Shown: positions 27,607 to 36,888 of the stretch, in pieces | Numbering within the stretch: the stretch's first letter is position 1 | Layout of the letters: each line of letters begins with the position of its first letter | DNA from: an uncultured Alcanivorax sp. | Lineage (GTDB): Bacteria; Pseudomonadota; Gammaproteobacteria; Pseudomonadales; Alcanivoracaceae | Reading direction: 5' to 3' | NCBI RefSeq assembly: GCF_947258575.1 | Contig: NZ_CAMYIV010000011.1 | Coordinates: 124,001-188,000 of the forward strand | Length of the DNA stretch: 64,000 nt | Made by a program: the position numbers and the translations under genes | The notes under the pieces: model-generated | Told to the model about the DNA's origin: nothing | Seen by the model: the letters and a program-made list of their open reading frames with translations, nothing else | Database searches by the model: none

Positions 27607-27655
27607 CTATACACAAAGTTATCCACAGATGCTGTGAGTAACTTTTTGTGGTCAA
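27607..27655. promoter_or_regulatory. Cluster of DnaA-box-like sites in an AT-rich gap
   Basis: A perfect box TTATCCACA is at 27619-27627. CTATACACA (27607-27615) has one mismatch, TGTGAGTAA on the reverse (27633-27641) has one and TGTGGTCAA on the reverse (27647-27655) has two. About 100 bp to the left is an AT-rich tract (27475-27545). The 414-bp gap 27322-27735 has no gene I can support. Nothing here shows which gene, if any, it controls. Confidence 0.55.
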
Positions 27656-27735
27656 TATAGTGGCAGCAAACGGGTTTGCCGTGGCATTTGTCGCGTAATC
27701 ATATTACAGCGTATACGGCAAACAAGAACCGGGGC

Positions 27736-28281
27736 TCAGCGTTTCAGCATGGGCAGTGGTCGCCAGGGTTGGCTGAGCAATTGCTGGCCGCTGAGTTTGA
27801 GCAGCAGGCGATGAAAGCCCGCGTTGGGGAAGGCCCGTTTGATCAGTCGAACCCGGGCCATGGGGACGCCGAAGCGCATCAGGCCCAGGCTAACATCCAT
27901 CCAGTCTGCGCGTCGAAACACTTCAGCCAGGTTTGTCGGGTCGTCGTGATAGCGACTGATCTTGTGGTGATTCAGGATCATGGCGCGCACCATGGTGCGA
28001 TGGTGGCCGAGTTTCTGCTCTTCCAGATAATGTTCCGCCAAGCGGGCAGAGGGCTGGAGATAATCGAACGTGCCGGCCAGCCAGATGCCGGCGTCGTGGA
28101 AGAAGGCGGCAATCTCCAGGGCTTCCTGCTCCTGGTCGTCCAGTGTCTTCTGAGCGGCCACCAGATTGATAAGACGGTAGACATGGTTGCGGTAAGGAGT
28201 CTGTTGCTTGCCAAAGCGTTCCGTGTACTGATCAAAGAGTGAATCCACACGGGGTAATTGCGTAATCAGGTTTTGGGACAT
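27736..28281 (-). CDS. HD-domain protein, predicted metal-dependent phosphohydrolase
   Basis: From ATG 28281 the protein has 181 residues (MSQNLITQLPRVDSLF); a longer frame to 28422 has a poorly conserved-looking N-terminus. Metal-site motifs are RNHVYRLINL (first His), AAFFHDAGIW (the HD pair) and, further on, ILNHHKISRYHDD with another His/Asp pair. HD proteins cleave phosphate esters or nucleotides; the substrate is unknown. It is divergent from the GntR regulator 301 bp away. Confidence 0.8.
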   Translation of the reverse strand: MSQNLITQLPRVDSLFDQYTERFGKQQTPYRNHVYRLINLVAAQKTLDDQEQEALEIAAFFHDAGIWLAGTFDYLQPSARLAEHYLEEQKLGHHRTMVRAMILNHHKISRYHDDPTNLAEVFRRADWMDVSLGLMRFGVPMARVRLIKRAFPNAGFHRLLLKLSGQQLLSQPWRPLPMLKR

Positions 28282-28436
28282 CCTGTGTACCTGGTGATTC
28301 TTTATTGTTGTGCCCGCAGGCAGCCTTTCTCTTTCATACTGGCCAGTAATACCACTGAAATCCAGAGGACCGGGGGAAAATTGCGAGCGTGGACACATCT
28401 TGTTGCCGGTCATTGTAGGCAATTAGTGTCCAGCTA

Positions 28437-28494
28437 TTGGAGCCCCGTCACCCTTGTTCTATAGTCGGACAAGAATTTTGGGATTGTTCAACAA
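28437..28494 (+). promoter_or_regulatory. Promoter with an inverted-repeat operator over its -10 box, upstream of gntR
   Basis: TTGGAG (28437-28442) and TATAGT (28460-28465) are exactly 17 bp apart. The inverted repeat CTTGTTC-N7-GGACAAG (28453-28473) centres on the -10 box. A second palindrome TTGTT-C-AACAA sits at 28484-28494, just past the expected start site. Such placement suits repression by the GntR protein encoded 90 bp downstream. Confidence 0.6.
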
Positions 28495-28582
28495 GCAATG
28501 GCGCTGTACCTGTGCCGGCAAGTGCGGTGAGGAAGCAGAGCGTGCTGTTGAACGCTGATAGAGATCCCTCTAAGGAGTACCC

Positions 28583-29278
28583 GTGAGCTTCAAAGCCAAA
28601 GAAAGCCTTTCCGAGCAGATTGCCCAGCACCTGGCCAAGCAGATTATCCATGGTGACATGCTGGCCGGTGATCGTATCCAGGAGTTGCGTGTGGCCGGCG
28701 AGCTGGATGTGAGCCGCGGCTCCGTCCGCGAGGCACTGCTGATCCTGCAGCGGCGCCAGCTGATCGATATCCTGCCGCGCCGCGGGGCAGTAGTGAAAGA
28801 AATGTCCGAAGCCCATGTGCGCAGCCTCTATGAGGTGATGCAGGTATTGCTGGGGCTGGTGATCCGCAAGGCCATCAAGGTGGTGCGAGAAGAGGATCTG
28901 GACGCCTTTATCGAGCTGGTTCATGGTCTGCAGGTGGCAGCGGAAGAGCGGGATCTGGATGCGTTCTTTGTGCTCAGTTTCCAGTTCCTCGAGCATGCTT
29001 ATCCGTTTGCCCGCAATGTGTTTGTGGAAGATATCCTTATCAACATGCAGCCGGCCATGCAGCGGGCCTATTTTATGGCCCTGCACCTGGAGGCCGACGA
29101 AGTGAAGGAATGCCTGTCGTTCTTCAAGGCCCTGGTGGAGACCATCTTCCGCCGGGATGTGCGCTCGGCGCTGGAAATCATCCGTGAGTTCGCCGAGCAC
29201 CAGTCAGAGCTGGTGGAAGAATCCATCACCCGCGCCCGCCAGATCGAAACCGCCTGGGGATCTCGCCGGCGCAAATAA
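28583..29278 (+). CDS. GntR-family regulator with FCD-type effector domain
   Basis: 231 residues from a GTG start with TAAGGAG in front. Residues about 8-72 form a GntR winged helix (SLSEQIAQHLAKQII to VSRGSVREALLILQRRQLI). The rest is an all-helical FCD/FadR-like domain that would bind a small organic acid or acyl-CoA; the usual metal-binding His triad is not obvious. No metabolic operon lies next to it, so the effector cannot be guessed. Autoregulation through the upstream inverted repeat is likely. Confidence 0.85.
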   Translation: MSFKAKESLSEQIAQHLAKQIIHGDMLAGDRIQELRVAGELDVSRGSVREALLILQRRQLIDILPRRGAVVKEMSEAHVRSLYEVMQVLLGLVIRKAIKVVREEDLDAFIELVHGLQVAAEERDLDAFFVLSFQFLEHAYPFARNVFVEDILINMQPAMQRAYFMALHLEADEVKECLSFFKALVETIFRRDVRSALEIIREFAEHQSELVEESITRARQIETAWGSRRRK

Positions 29279-29286
29279 ATTGACCC

Positions 29287-29315
29287 TTGCCCTGCGCGGC
29301 CAAGCTGCATAGAAT
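29287..29315 (+). promoter_or_regulatory. Sigma70-type promoter for tRNA-Val
   Basis: TTGCCC (29287-29292) and TAGAAT (29310-29315) are 17 bp apart, with the tRNA 52 bp further on. Confidence 0.5.
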
Positions 29316-29367
29316 TGCCACCCTCTTCAGGCACATGGCACCAGCGCGTTGCCCTGAAGGTTGCCAT

Positions 29368-29444
29368 AGAACCGTAGCTCAGTTGGTTAGAGCGCCGCCT
29401 TGACATGGCGGAGGTCGGCGGTTCGAATCCGCCCGGTTCTACCA
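29368..29444 (+). tRNA. tRNA-Val (anticodon GAC)
   Basis: A 77-base cloverleaf: acceptor AGAACCG/CGGTTCT, D stem GCTC/GAGC, anticodon stem CCGCC/GGCGG with loop TTGACAT, T stem GGCGG/CCGCC with TTCGAAT, encoded CCA. The GAC anticodon reads GTC and GTT. Confidence 0.96.
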
Positions 29445-29452
29445 ATATTCAG

Positions 29453-29494
29453 GAAAAAGGGTTTGTCGCAGTGATGCGGCAAACCCTTTTTTCG
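29453..29494 (+). terminator. Terminator after tRNA-Val
   Basis: AAAAAGGGTTTG and CAAACCCTTTTTT form a long stem, extended by TCGC/GCGG, with a T tail. Confidence 0.9.
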
Positions 29495-29558
29495 TTTAGC
29501 CCCTTTTCCACGCTGCGCTGTAGAATGCTGACACCCTGGAGCCGACGAGAATGTTGGG

Positions 29559-30038
29559 ATGCCTGACGCCGACTATCTTGGGGCTGCCCGCCCGTCATTA
29601 ATTCTGTATCTGCCTCACCGGCCGAACGGCCTTGAACGTTTACAGCAATATCCTGACGCTGCCGAATTGATAGCCGCGAACTCCAATCACTGGCGCAAGA
29701 TCGTCAATTTACTTGCCAAGGTGGCCTGCCCGATGACGCAGGAGTGGCGGCATTACCGGGATACGTCCCTGTTCCAGGAAAACGCTCTCAGCTTTGCGCC
29801 GGCGCTGGCGAACGGTGAATGCTGGCACTGGATCGGCGGCAAGGACAATCTGCTGCGGTTTACCGGGTTGCAGCACAGGGCCCGCCTACTGGATCGTGCT
29901 CCTGAAGTCTCTGTTGACGCAGAACGGCGCTTGTTGCTGACCCCGTACCCGGATTACCGCCAGCTCAGTAATGCGGTGGTGGCGCAGTTGCGATTGTCCC
30001 TTGAGGGGCAGGGTTTCTATGGCAGGGCTCGCTCATGA
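29559..30038 (+). CDS. Uncharacterised protein (DUF6942-like), 159 residues
   Basis: No signal peptide or membrane segment is seen. Motifs include SLILYLPHRPNGLERL, NHWRKIVNLLAKVA, SFAPALANGECWHWIGGKDNLLRF and LLTPYPDYRQLSN. I recall similar gammaproteobacterial proteins under DUF6942 but cannot verify this. Its stop overlaps the DUF72 start by 4 bp, so the two proteins are made together and may act together. Confidence 0.75.
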   Translation: MPDADYLGAARPSLILYLPHRPNGLERLQQYPDAAELIAANSNHWRKIVNLLAKVACPMTQEWRHYRDTSLFQENALSFAPALANGECWHWIGGKDNLLRFTGLQHRARLLDRAPEVSVDAERRLLLTPYPDYRQLSNAVVAQLRLSLEGQGFYGRARS

Positions 30039-30880
30039 GGCAGCCATATTTTCTGGGGTGCCCGCAGTGGCAGCACCCGGCCTGGAATGGGCTTCTGCCT
30101 GCTGAGCCAACCCCTCTGGCCCGTTATAGCCGTGTGTTTAATAGTGTCGAGGGCAATACCTCCTTCTATGCCATGCCGTCATACAGGCAATGTGAACAAT
30201 GGCGGGGCCAGGTGTCGGAGGATTTCCGTTTCCTGTTCAAGTTTCCCCGACAGATTACTCACGATTGCCTGTTGAGGGGTGTGGGTGAGCAGGCGAGAGG
30301 CTTTCTGGAGGTGCTGGCACCGTTGGCAGATGTGCTAGGCCCCATGTTGCTGCAGCTTCCTGCTGCCTTCGGGCCGGAACGGCTGGGGGACTTGTGGCGC
30401 TTTGTGGAGATGCTGCCGGCACCGTTTGGCTGCACGGTAGAAGTGCGTCACCCGGATTTCTTCGCCAAGGGGGAGGCTGAAAAGGCGCTTAACCGCGGCC
30501 TGCGTGAGCGCCAAATAGCGCGGGTCTGCTTTGACAGCCGGGCCTTGTTTGCCGCCAGCGCGGAGGATGCGGCCACACGAGAGGCTCAGCGCAAGAAGCC
30601 CCGGCTGCCAGTGCATGTGCTGCCCGGTGACGCGTCGCCAGTGATTCGTTACGTGGGGCATCCTGAGCTGCGGGCCAATCGATCGTTTCTGGCGCCCTGG
30701 GTGGACCGGGTGGCTGGCTGGATAGCGGCGGGAGAGCGTCCTTACGTGTTTATTCACATGCCGGACAATGGCGATGCCTTGTCATTGGCATTGCTGTGGC
30801 ATGAATTATTGCAGGGTCGAGTGGAGGGCCTGCCGGATCTGTCCATTGATCCGATGCAGGCCCAGCCGGGTTTGTTCTAA
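30035..30880 (+). CDS. DUF72 (YecE-like) TIM-barrel protein
   Basis: 281 residues. FLGCPQWQHPAWNGLLP, FNSVEGNTSFYAMPS, FRFLFKFPRQITHD and TVEVRHPDFF are the ordered DUF72 motifs. The fold is a TIM barrel; the reaction is unknown. It overlaps the preceding hypothetical gene and is convergent to mltF, with a REP pair in the gap. Confidence 0.88.
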   Translation: MRQPYFLGCPQWQHPAWNGLLPAEPTPLARYSRVFNSVEGNTSFYAMPSYRQCEQWRGQVSEDFRFLFKFPRQITHDCLLRGVGEQARGFLEVLAPLADVLGPMLLQLPAAFGPERLGDLWRFVEMLPAPFGCTVEVRHPDFFAKGEAEKALNRGLRERQIARVCFDSRALFAASAEDAATREAQRKKPRLPVHVLPGDASPVIRYVGHPELRANRSFLAPWVDRVAGWIAAGERPYVFIHMPDNGDALSLALLWHELLQGRVEGLPDLSIDPMQAQPGLF

Positions 30881-30953
30881 TCGCTATCTGTAGTGCGCTG
30901 TTGGAAATCCGGTGATTGACTCCGGAGGGTGGGGAGGCTGTCTGCAGCAGAAT

Positions 30954-31024
30954 CGTTCGAGTGCAAGCTACGCTCCTACAGTTTCAACGAAGCACCTGTA
31001 GGAGCGCCGCTTGAGGCGCGAACG
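30954..31024. repeat. REP-like pair between DUF72 gene and mltF
   Basis: CGTTCGAGTGCAAGCTACGC.. (30954-30981) faces CTGTAGGAGCGCCGCTTGAG.. (30996-31024) in inverted orientation. The outer 6-7 and the CTGTAGGAGCG parts pair, while the centre differs. The right copy carries the flank ACGAAGC seen beside other copies. Confidence 0.85.
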
Positions 31025-31042
31025 ATGACGGGCGGAAAGGGC

Positions 31043-32446
31043 TTAATTCAGCGCGATCAGGGTGTCGTCACGACGACGGCTGTTTTCCGCCCACACCAGC
31101 AGGTCGTAGTAGCGGCGGATGTGGCGCACGTAGATCACGGCCTGGCCACCGCGGGCATTGCCGTAGCGCAGCTGGCCGGCGTAGGCCGGGTTGGCCAGCA
31201 TGGGCAGGCGCTGTTTCACATCCTGCCAGTTGTCCGGGTTGCCACCCTGGCTTTGGGTGAGCACGCGAGCGTCTTCCAGGTGACCGAAGCCCACGTTGTA
31301 GGCGGCCAGGGCCATCCAGGTGCGGCTCGGCTCGGGAATCCGCGCCGGGATACGATCGTGGGTGTGGCGCAGATAGTCGGCGCCAGCCAGGATGCTCTGG
31401 GCCGGGTCGGTGCGATCACTGATGCCCATCTGGCGTGCGGTGTCGTTGGTGAGCATCATCAGGCCCTTTACCCCGGTGGGGGATATGGCGCCCGGATCCC
31501 ACAGGGATTCCTGGTAAGCCAGGGCGGCCAGCAGGCGCCAGTCGAAACCGCTGTTGCCTTCCGCCTTGCGGAACAGTTCCTCATAGCGGGGCAGGCGATC
31601 TTCCAGGTGACGCATGAAGCTGCGTGCCGCATACAGATTGAACTGTTCCACATGGCCGTAGAAACGATCTTCCAGTTTGGCAGTGGTGCCGTTGGCCTTG
31701 GCCTGAGTCAGGTAGCGCTGGGCAGCCAGGTACAGGCTCTGGTCATCCTTGGGGTTGAACGCCCAGGCCAGCGGCATGTCGGTGGCGGCGGTGTAATCGG
31801 CAATCAGCTCGGGCCACAGGGCGCGCTGCAGAGAATAGTTGTTGGAATGGATCAGGGTGTAATCCACCTGGCCGTCTTCCACCAGAGCCAGCAGCTGTTC
31901 CGGGCTGGCGTCTTCCACTTCCTGGAATTCCAGGCCCGGATTCTCCAGTTGCGCCTTTACCAGCAGTTCCGCGTGGCTGGAGCCGGCGGCCACAGCTACT
32001 TGCTTGCCAGTCAGGTCTTCCATACCACGGATGCGCGGGGTGTCCAGGCGGCGCACCACCAGGGAGTCCACTTTCTGATAGTCGGTGGTGAAGTGCAGGC
32101 TCTCGCTGCGTTCTGCGGTGGCCACCAGGCCGGCTGCTGCCATATCGGCAGTGCCTTTACGAATGGCATAACGGATATAGGAGGGATCGTCGGATTCCAG
32201 CATGCGCAGCTCTACGCCCAGGCTGTCGGCAAAGCCCTTGGCCAGCTCGTATTCCATGCCGGTGTAACCGTGCTGGTCCTGATAGTAGGTGGTATTGGAT
32301 GGACGGGTCATCACCACTAGCTCGCCGCGGGTCATTACCCGTTCCATGGCGGTGGGAGTGGGGCGCATTGCCAGCATCATGCCTAGTACGCTGAACAGGG
32401 CCAGCGAGGCCAGTAGATGCTTACTGTGTCGAAAGAAAACCGTCAT
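31043..32446 (-). CDS. mltF: Membrane-bound lytic murein transglycosylase F
   Basis: 467 residues. An N-terminal membrane or signal segment (about 8-28) precedes a solute-binding-protein-like domain (about 36-265), then an SLT lysozyme-type domain with catalytic E313 (ALAYQESLWDP), GLMMLT and AAYNVGFGHL. The enzyme cuts peptidoglycan to anhydro-muropeptides at the outer membrane. It is divergent from purL, the same order as in E. coli. Confidence 0.95.
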   Translation of the reverse strand: MTVFFRHSKHLLASLALFSVLGMMLAMRPTPTAMERVMTRGELVVMTRPSNTTYYQDQHGYTGMEYELAKGFADSLGVELRMLESDDPSYIRYAIRKGTADMAAAGLVATAERSESLHFTTDYQKVDSLVVRRLDTPRIRGMEDLTGKQVAVAAGSSHAELLVKAQLENPGLEFQEVEDASPEQLLALVEDGQVDYTLIHSNNYSLQRALWPELIADYTAATDMPLAWAFNPKDDQSLYLAAQRYLTQAKANGTTAKLEDRFYGHVEQFNLYAARSFMRHLEDRLPRYEELFRKAEGNSGFDWRLLAALAYQESLWDPGAISPTGVKGLMMLTNDTARQMGISDRTDPAQSILAGADYLRHTHDRIPARIPEPSRTWMALAAYNVGFGHLEDARVLTQSQGGNPDNWQDVKQRLPMLANPAYAGQLRYGNARGGQAVIYVRHIRRYYDLLVWAENSRRRDDTLIALN

Positions 32447-32527
32447 CCTTGGTGTACCTCTGTCAGGTTGTCCAGACAGGTCGATACTGCTACCGCCGAC
32501 CGGTTAGGGATTGTTTCATCCCCTGCC

Positions 32528-32543
32528 TGTGATCTATATCACG
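32528..32543. promoter_or_regulatory. CRP/Vfr-like site between mltF and purL
   Basis: TGTGA-TCTATA-TCACG matches the CRP consensus TGTGA-N6-TCACA in nine of ten positions. Its centre is about 90 bp before mltF and 275 bp before purL, so mltF is the likelier target. The rest of the 363-bp gap 32447-32809 is moderately AT-rich near 32560-32670 and shows no gene. Confidence 0.55.
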
Positions 32544-32809
32544 TAAAAGTGGCGCAACTCTATCAGTGGCAAATGGCTGTTATGTAAAGCTTTGTCGAAC
32601 AATTGAGCGTTTTATGCACAAATGCGACAAGTCCGGAAGAGAGCATTAAATTGCTTATAAGACAGGTGGCGTAGGCGATTGCCCCATGGCGTAGGACAGG
32701 GCTGACAAGGGTGAAATTGGCTGTTTCCGGAGGCTGCGAGCGGCGGGCAAATCCCGTATCATTGCGACCCTTACTCTCCACCCCCACTGGTAATCATATA
32801 AGGCGCACT

Positions 32810-35800
32810 ATGCTGATCCTCTCCGGAAGCCCGGCCCTGTCCGCATTTCGTAAGGAAAAACTGCTGGAGTCCCTGACGGGCATTTCTGCGATCTCTGCCC
32901 GCTACGTGCATTTTGTGGCGCTCAAGGCGCCCCTCAGCAATGAACAGCAACAGGTGCTGGAAGGGCTGTTGCAGTACGGTCCCAGCCTGGAAGAGGACGA
33001 CGTGGACGGGCAGCGCTTTGTGGTAGTGCCGCGTCCGGGCACCATTTCGCCCTGGTCGTCCAAGGCTACGGATATCTGTCACAACGCCGGCCTGACCCAG
33101 GTGGAACGCGTGGAACGTGGCATCGAGTACCGGCTCGCCGGTGCAGGGGAGCGATCCGCCCTGGCGTCAGCCCTGCACGATCGCATGGTGGAAGTGGTGC
33201 TGGCAGAGCTGGAAGACGCCGAGGCCCTGTTCTCTCATCACGCCCCCCGCGAGCTAACCACGGTGGATGTGATTGGTGGTGGCCGTGAGGCCCTGGCAAC
33301 GGCCAACAGCGAGCTGGGCCTGGCTCTGGCCGATGACGAAATCGATTACCTGGTGGAGCGTTTCACGGCCCTGGGCCGTAACCCCTCCGATGCGGAACTG
33401 ATGATGTTTGCCCAGGCGAACTCAGAGCATTGCCGCCACAAGATTTTCAACGCGGACTGGACCATCGACGGTGAAGACCAGGATCTGAGCCTGTTCGGCA
33501 TGATCCGCAACACCTACAACAATGCCCCCGAGGGCGTATTGAGTGCCTACAAGGACAACTCCTCGGTGGTAGCCGGACCAGTGGCTGACCGGTTCTTCCC
33601 GGTAGCCGGCAGTGAAGAGTACCAGTTCGTCAATGAACCGGTGCATCTGCTGATGAAGGTGGAAACCCACAACCATCCCACCGCGATTGCTCCCCATCCG
33701 GGCGCGGCTACCGGTTCCGGCGGCGAGATCCGTGATGAGGGCGCCACCGGCCGTGGCTCCAAGCCCAAGGCCGGCCTGAACGGTTTCTCCGTGTCCAACC
33801 TGAATATCCCCGGCTTCGAACAGCCCTGGGAAAAGCCCTACGGCAAGCCCGGTCGCATTGCCTCGGCACTGGATATCATGATCGAAGGCCCCATTGGTGC
33901 CGCGGCTTTTAATAACGAATTTGGTCGTCCCAACCTGTGTGGTTACTTCCGCACCCTGGAAATCCAGGCACCGGGTGTGAATGGCGATGAACTGCGTGGT
34001 TATCACAAGCCGATCATGATTGCTGGTGGCCTGGGCAATATCCGTGAAGGCCATGTGGAAAAGAACCCGATCCCTGCCGGTGCCAAGATCATCGTGCTGG
34101 GCGGTCCGGCGATGCTGATCGGCCTGGGCGGCGGTGCAGCAAGCTCCATGGCTTCCGGCGAGTCCGACGAGACCCTGGATTTTGCCTCCGTGCAACGGGA
34201 CAACCCGGAAATCGAGCGCCGGGTGCAGGAGGTCATCGACCGCTGTTGGGCCCAGGGCGACAACAACCCCATTGTTTCCATCCACGATGTGGGCGCGGGG
34301 GGCTTGTCCAATGCCTTGCCGGAACTGGTCCACGATCACGACATGGGTGCCAAGCTGGAACTGCGTGAGATCCCCAGCTCCGAGCCCGGCATGAGCCCGG
34401 TGGAGATCTGGTGCAACGAAGCTCAGGAGCGCTATGTGCTGGCGGTGATGCCGGAAGACGTGGATCGTTTCGATGCCATTTGCCAGCGCGAGCGCACTCC
34501 CTATGCGGTGCTGGGTGAAGCGACCAGTGAAGAACATCTGACGGTCAGTGACGAGCACTTCGGCAAGGCGCCGGTGGATCTGCCCATGGACCTGTTGTTC
34601 GGCAAGCCGCCGAAAATGCAACGCAGCTTCGATCGGGAAGATTTCCTGCGCCAGACCTTCACCACCGACGGCATCGACCTGAAAGAAGCCGGCGAGCGTG
34701 TATTGCGTCTGCCCACAGTGGCGTCGAAAAGTTTCCTGATCACCATCGGCGATCGCTCCATCACCGGTCTGGTCCATCGTGACCAGATGGTTGGCCCCTG
34801 GCAGATACCGGTGGCTGACTGTGCGGTGACCGCCACCGGTTTCAATCAGAACACGGGTGAAGCCATGGCCATGGGCGAGCGCACCCCGGTGGCCCTGGTG
34901 GACGCAGCGGCCTCCGGTCGCATGGCGGTGGCGGAATCTATCACCAATATTGCCAGCGCCCATATCGGTGATCTGGGCCAGATTCGTCTGTCCGCCAACT
35001 GGATGGCCGCCGCCGGCCACCCGGGCGAGGACCAGGCCCTGTTCGATACCGTCAAAACCGTGGGCATGGAATTGTGCCCGCAGTTAGGTATCGCCATTCC
35101 GGTGGGCAAGGATTCCCTGTCCATGCGCACGGTGTGGAATGAGAAGGGTATCGACAAGAGCGTCACCGCCCCCTTGTCTCTGGTGATCTCGGCATTTTCC
35201 ACGGTCACCGACATCGACCTGACCGTCACCCCGGAACTGAAAACCGGCGTGGACAGCGAACTTCTGCTGGTGGACCTGGGCCGTGGTCGCAATCGCCTGG
35301 CGGGCTCCGCCCTGGCTCAGGTATTCGGCAAGGTTGGCGATGTGCCGCCGGACCTGGATGATGCCAAGGACCTGATCGCCTTCTTCGAGGTGACCCAGCA
35401 GCTGCTGGCCGAGCGTAAGCTGCTGGCCTACCACGATCGCTCCGACGGCGGTCTGTTTACTACCCTGGTGGAAATGGCTTTTGCCGGTCGCACCGGCCTG
35501 GACATCAGCCTGGATCATATCGCCGGCGACAACCCGGAAGCGGTGGCGGCATTGTTTGCCGAAGAACTGGGTGCGGTATTGCAGATCAGCCCGGCCCATC
35601 GGCAGGAGATCCTGGCCCGTTATGCGGAAGCCGGTCTCAGCCAGTGCGTTCACCACCTGGGTCAGCCGGACGGCGACGATGTGATTCGCCTGCGTCTGGG
35701 CGGCGGCATCCTGCTGGAAACCCCGCGCCGGGAGCTGCAGCGCATCTGGGCGGAAACCAGCTACCAGATCCAGTCCCTGCGCGATAATCCGGATTGTGCC

Positions 35801-36685
35801 CGTCAGGAATTCGAGGCCATCCCGGACAATAATAATCCGGGCCTGAATGTGCGCCTGACCTTCGACATGACCGAGAACCCGGCGGCGCCTTACATCAACA
35901 CTGGCGCCAAGCCGAAGATGGCGATCCTGCGCGAGCAGGGGGTCAACGGTCAGACCGAAATGGCGGCGGCGTTCGACCGTGTTGGCTTCTCTGCCATCGA
36001 CGTTCACATGAGCGACCTGCTGGCAGGGCGAGTGCAACTGGATGACTTCAAGGGTCTGGTGGCCTGTGGCGGTTTCTCCTACGGGGATGTGCTGGGTGCT
36101 GGCGGTGGCTGGGCCAAGACGGTGCTCTACAACCCGGAGCTGCGCGAAGCCTTCAATCGCTTCTTCTTCCGCGTAGACACCTTTGCCCTTGGCGTGTGTA
36201 ATGGCTGTCAGATGCTGTCCCACCTGAAGGACCTGATCCCCGGTGCCGAGCACTGGCCGCGCTTTGTGCGCAACCTGTCCGAGCAGTTCGAGGCGCGCAC
36301 CTCCCTGGTGGAAATCCAGGACTCTCCCTCCATTCTGCTCAAGGACATGGCCGGTACCCGCATTCCCATCGCAGTGGCCCACGGCGAAGGCCGGGTGGAA
36401 CTCGGCGATGAAGCCCTGAATCGCAACATCGAACAGCGTCTGGTGGCCCTGCGCTACGTCAATGGTCAGGGCAACCCGGCGGAACAGTACCCGGCGAACC
36501 CTAACGGCTCACCTCAAGGCGTCACCGGCTTCACCACCAACGACGGGCGCGTCACCATCATGATGCCGCACCCGGAGCGGGTGTTCCGCGTACTGCAGAA
36601 CAGCTGGATCCCGGACGACTGGCGCGGCCACGAAAACGGCCCCTGGCTGCGGATGTTCGCCAATGCACGCAAGTGGGTCGGTTAA
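32810..36685 (+). CDS. purL: Phosphoribosylformylglycinamidine synthase (FGAM synthetase, large form)
   Basis: The ATG at 32810 behind TAAGG gives 1291 residues, near the E. coli length of 1295; an in-frame start at 32711 has no support. The order is an N-terminal PurS-like domain, a helical linker, two AIRS/PurM-like halves with [28 protein letters not shown], and a C-terminal glutaminase with the Cys nucleophile in GVCNGCQML and the later HGEGR. It converts FGAR to FGAM with ATP and glutamine. Confidence 0.97.
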   Translation: MLILSGSPALSAFRKEKLLESLTGISAISARYVHFVALKAPLSNEQQQVLEGLLQYGPSLEEDDVDGQRFVVVPRPGTISPWSSKATDICHNAGLTQVERVERGIEYRLAGAGERSALASALHDRMVEVVLAELEDAEALFSHHAPRELTTVDVIGGGREALATANSELGLALADDEIDYLVERFTALGRNPSDAELMMFAQANSEHCRHKIFNADWTIDGEDQDLSLFGMIRNTYNNAPEGVLSAYKDNSSVVAGPVADRFFPVAGSEEYQFVNEPVHLLMKVETHNHPTAIAPHPGAATGSGGEIRDEGATGRGSKPKAGLNGFSVSNLNIPGFEQPWEKPYGKPGRIASALDIMIEGPIGAAAFNNEFGRPNLCGYFRTLEIQAPGVNGDELRGYHKPIMIAGGLGNIREGHVEKNPIPAGAKIIVLGGPAMLIGLGGGAASSMASGESDETLDFASVQRDNPEIERRVQEVIDRCWAQGDNNPIVSIHDVGAGGLSNALPELVHDHDMGAKLELREIPSSEPGMSPVEIWCNEAQERYVLAVMPEDVDRFDAICQRERTPYAVLGEATSEEHLTVSDEHFGKAPVDLPMDLLFGKPPKMQRSFDREDFLRQTFTTDGIDLKEAGERVLRLPTVASKSFLITIGDRSITGLVHRDQMVGPWQIPVADCAVTATGFNQNTGEAMAMGERTPVALVDAAASGRMAVAESITNIASAHIGDLGQIRLSANWMAAAGHPGEDQALFDTVKTVGMELCPQLGIAIPVGKDSLSMRTVWNEKGIDKSVTAPLSLVISAFSTVTDIDLTVTPELKTGVDSELLLVDLGRGRNRLAGSALAQVFGKVGDVPPDLDDAKDLIAFFEVTQQLLAERKLLAYHDRSDGGLFTTLVEMAFAGRTGLDISLDHIAGDNPEAVAALFAEELGAVLQISPAHRQEILARYAEAGLSQCVHHLGQPDGDDVIRLRLGGGILLETPRRELQRIWAETSYQIQSLRDNPDCARQEFEAIPDNNNPGLNVRLTFDMTENPAAPYINTGAKPKMAILREQGVNGQTEMAAAFDRVGFSAIDVHMSDLLAGRVQLDDFKGLVACGGFSYGDVLGAGGGWAKTVLYNPELREAFNRFFFRVDTFALGVCNGCQMLSHLKDLIPGAEHWPRFVRNLSEQFEARTSLVEIQDSPSILLKDMAGTRIPIAVAHGEGRVELGDEALNRNIEQRLVALRYVNGQGNPAEQYPANPNGSPQGVTGFTTNDGRVTIMMPHPERVFRVLQNSWIPDDWRGHENGPWLRMFANARKWVG

Positions 36686-36689
36686 AGGC

Positions 36690-36881
36690 AGTTAACAGTT
36701 AATAGTGAACAGTTAACAGCTGGGATCGAAAACTGAAGAGAAAGGCGGAAATAGCTTGGCTATTTCCGCCTTTTTTATGTCCTTTTATGAGCTTGAGCTG
36801 AAGAGCGGCTCCCCTCAGAATCAAACGCTTGTTTAGATTTCGCTAATAACTGTTCACTGTTAACTATTCACTACCTACTGG
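36690..36881. repeat. Heptad arrays facing each other across the purL terminator
   Basis: Left array at 36690-36717: AGTTAAC, AGTTAAT, AGTGAAC, AGTTAAC. Right array at 36847-36881 on the opposite sense: TAACTGT, TCACTGT, TAACTAT, TCACTAC. They are imperfect inverted copies some 130 bp apart, with the purL terminator between them. The right array ends 7 bp before the next GTG start. Confidence 0.85.
36741..36776 (+). terminator. Terminator of purL
   Basis: Perfect 15-bp stem AAAGGCGGAAATAGC/GCTATTTCCGCCTTT with a 3-base loop and TTTTTT. Confidence 0.93.
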
Positions 36882-36888
36882 TGTTCCT

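Noticed and set aside
27475..27655. Chromosomal origin
   Set aside because: DnaA-like boxes and AT-rich DNA are there, but the usual neighbours (dnaA, dnaN, rpmH, gidA) are absent, so only a DnaA-binding site is proposed.
29068..29445. Minus-strand frame starting MVEPGGFEPPTSAMSRR
   Set aside because: It is the antisense of tRNA-Val and of the gntR 3' end; the classic tRNA artefact.
30929..32320. Plus-strand frame of 463 codons opposite mltF
   Set aside because: Shadow of mltF; Gly/Val/Gln-rich, no start signal or domain.
33422..35020. Long minus-strand open frame (532 codons) inside purL
   Set aside because: It lies antisense to a conserved enzyme, has no ribosome binding site and is rich in His/Gln/Arg as expected from complementary high-GC codons.
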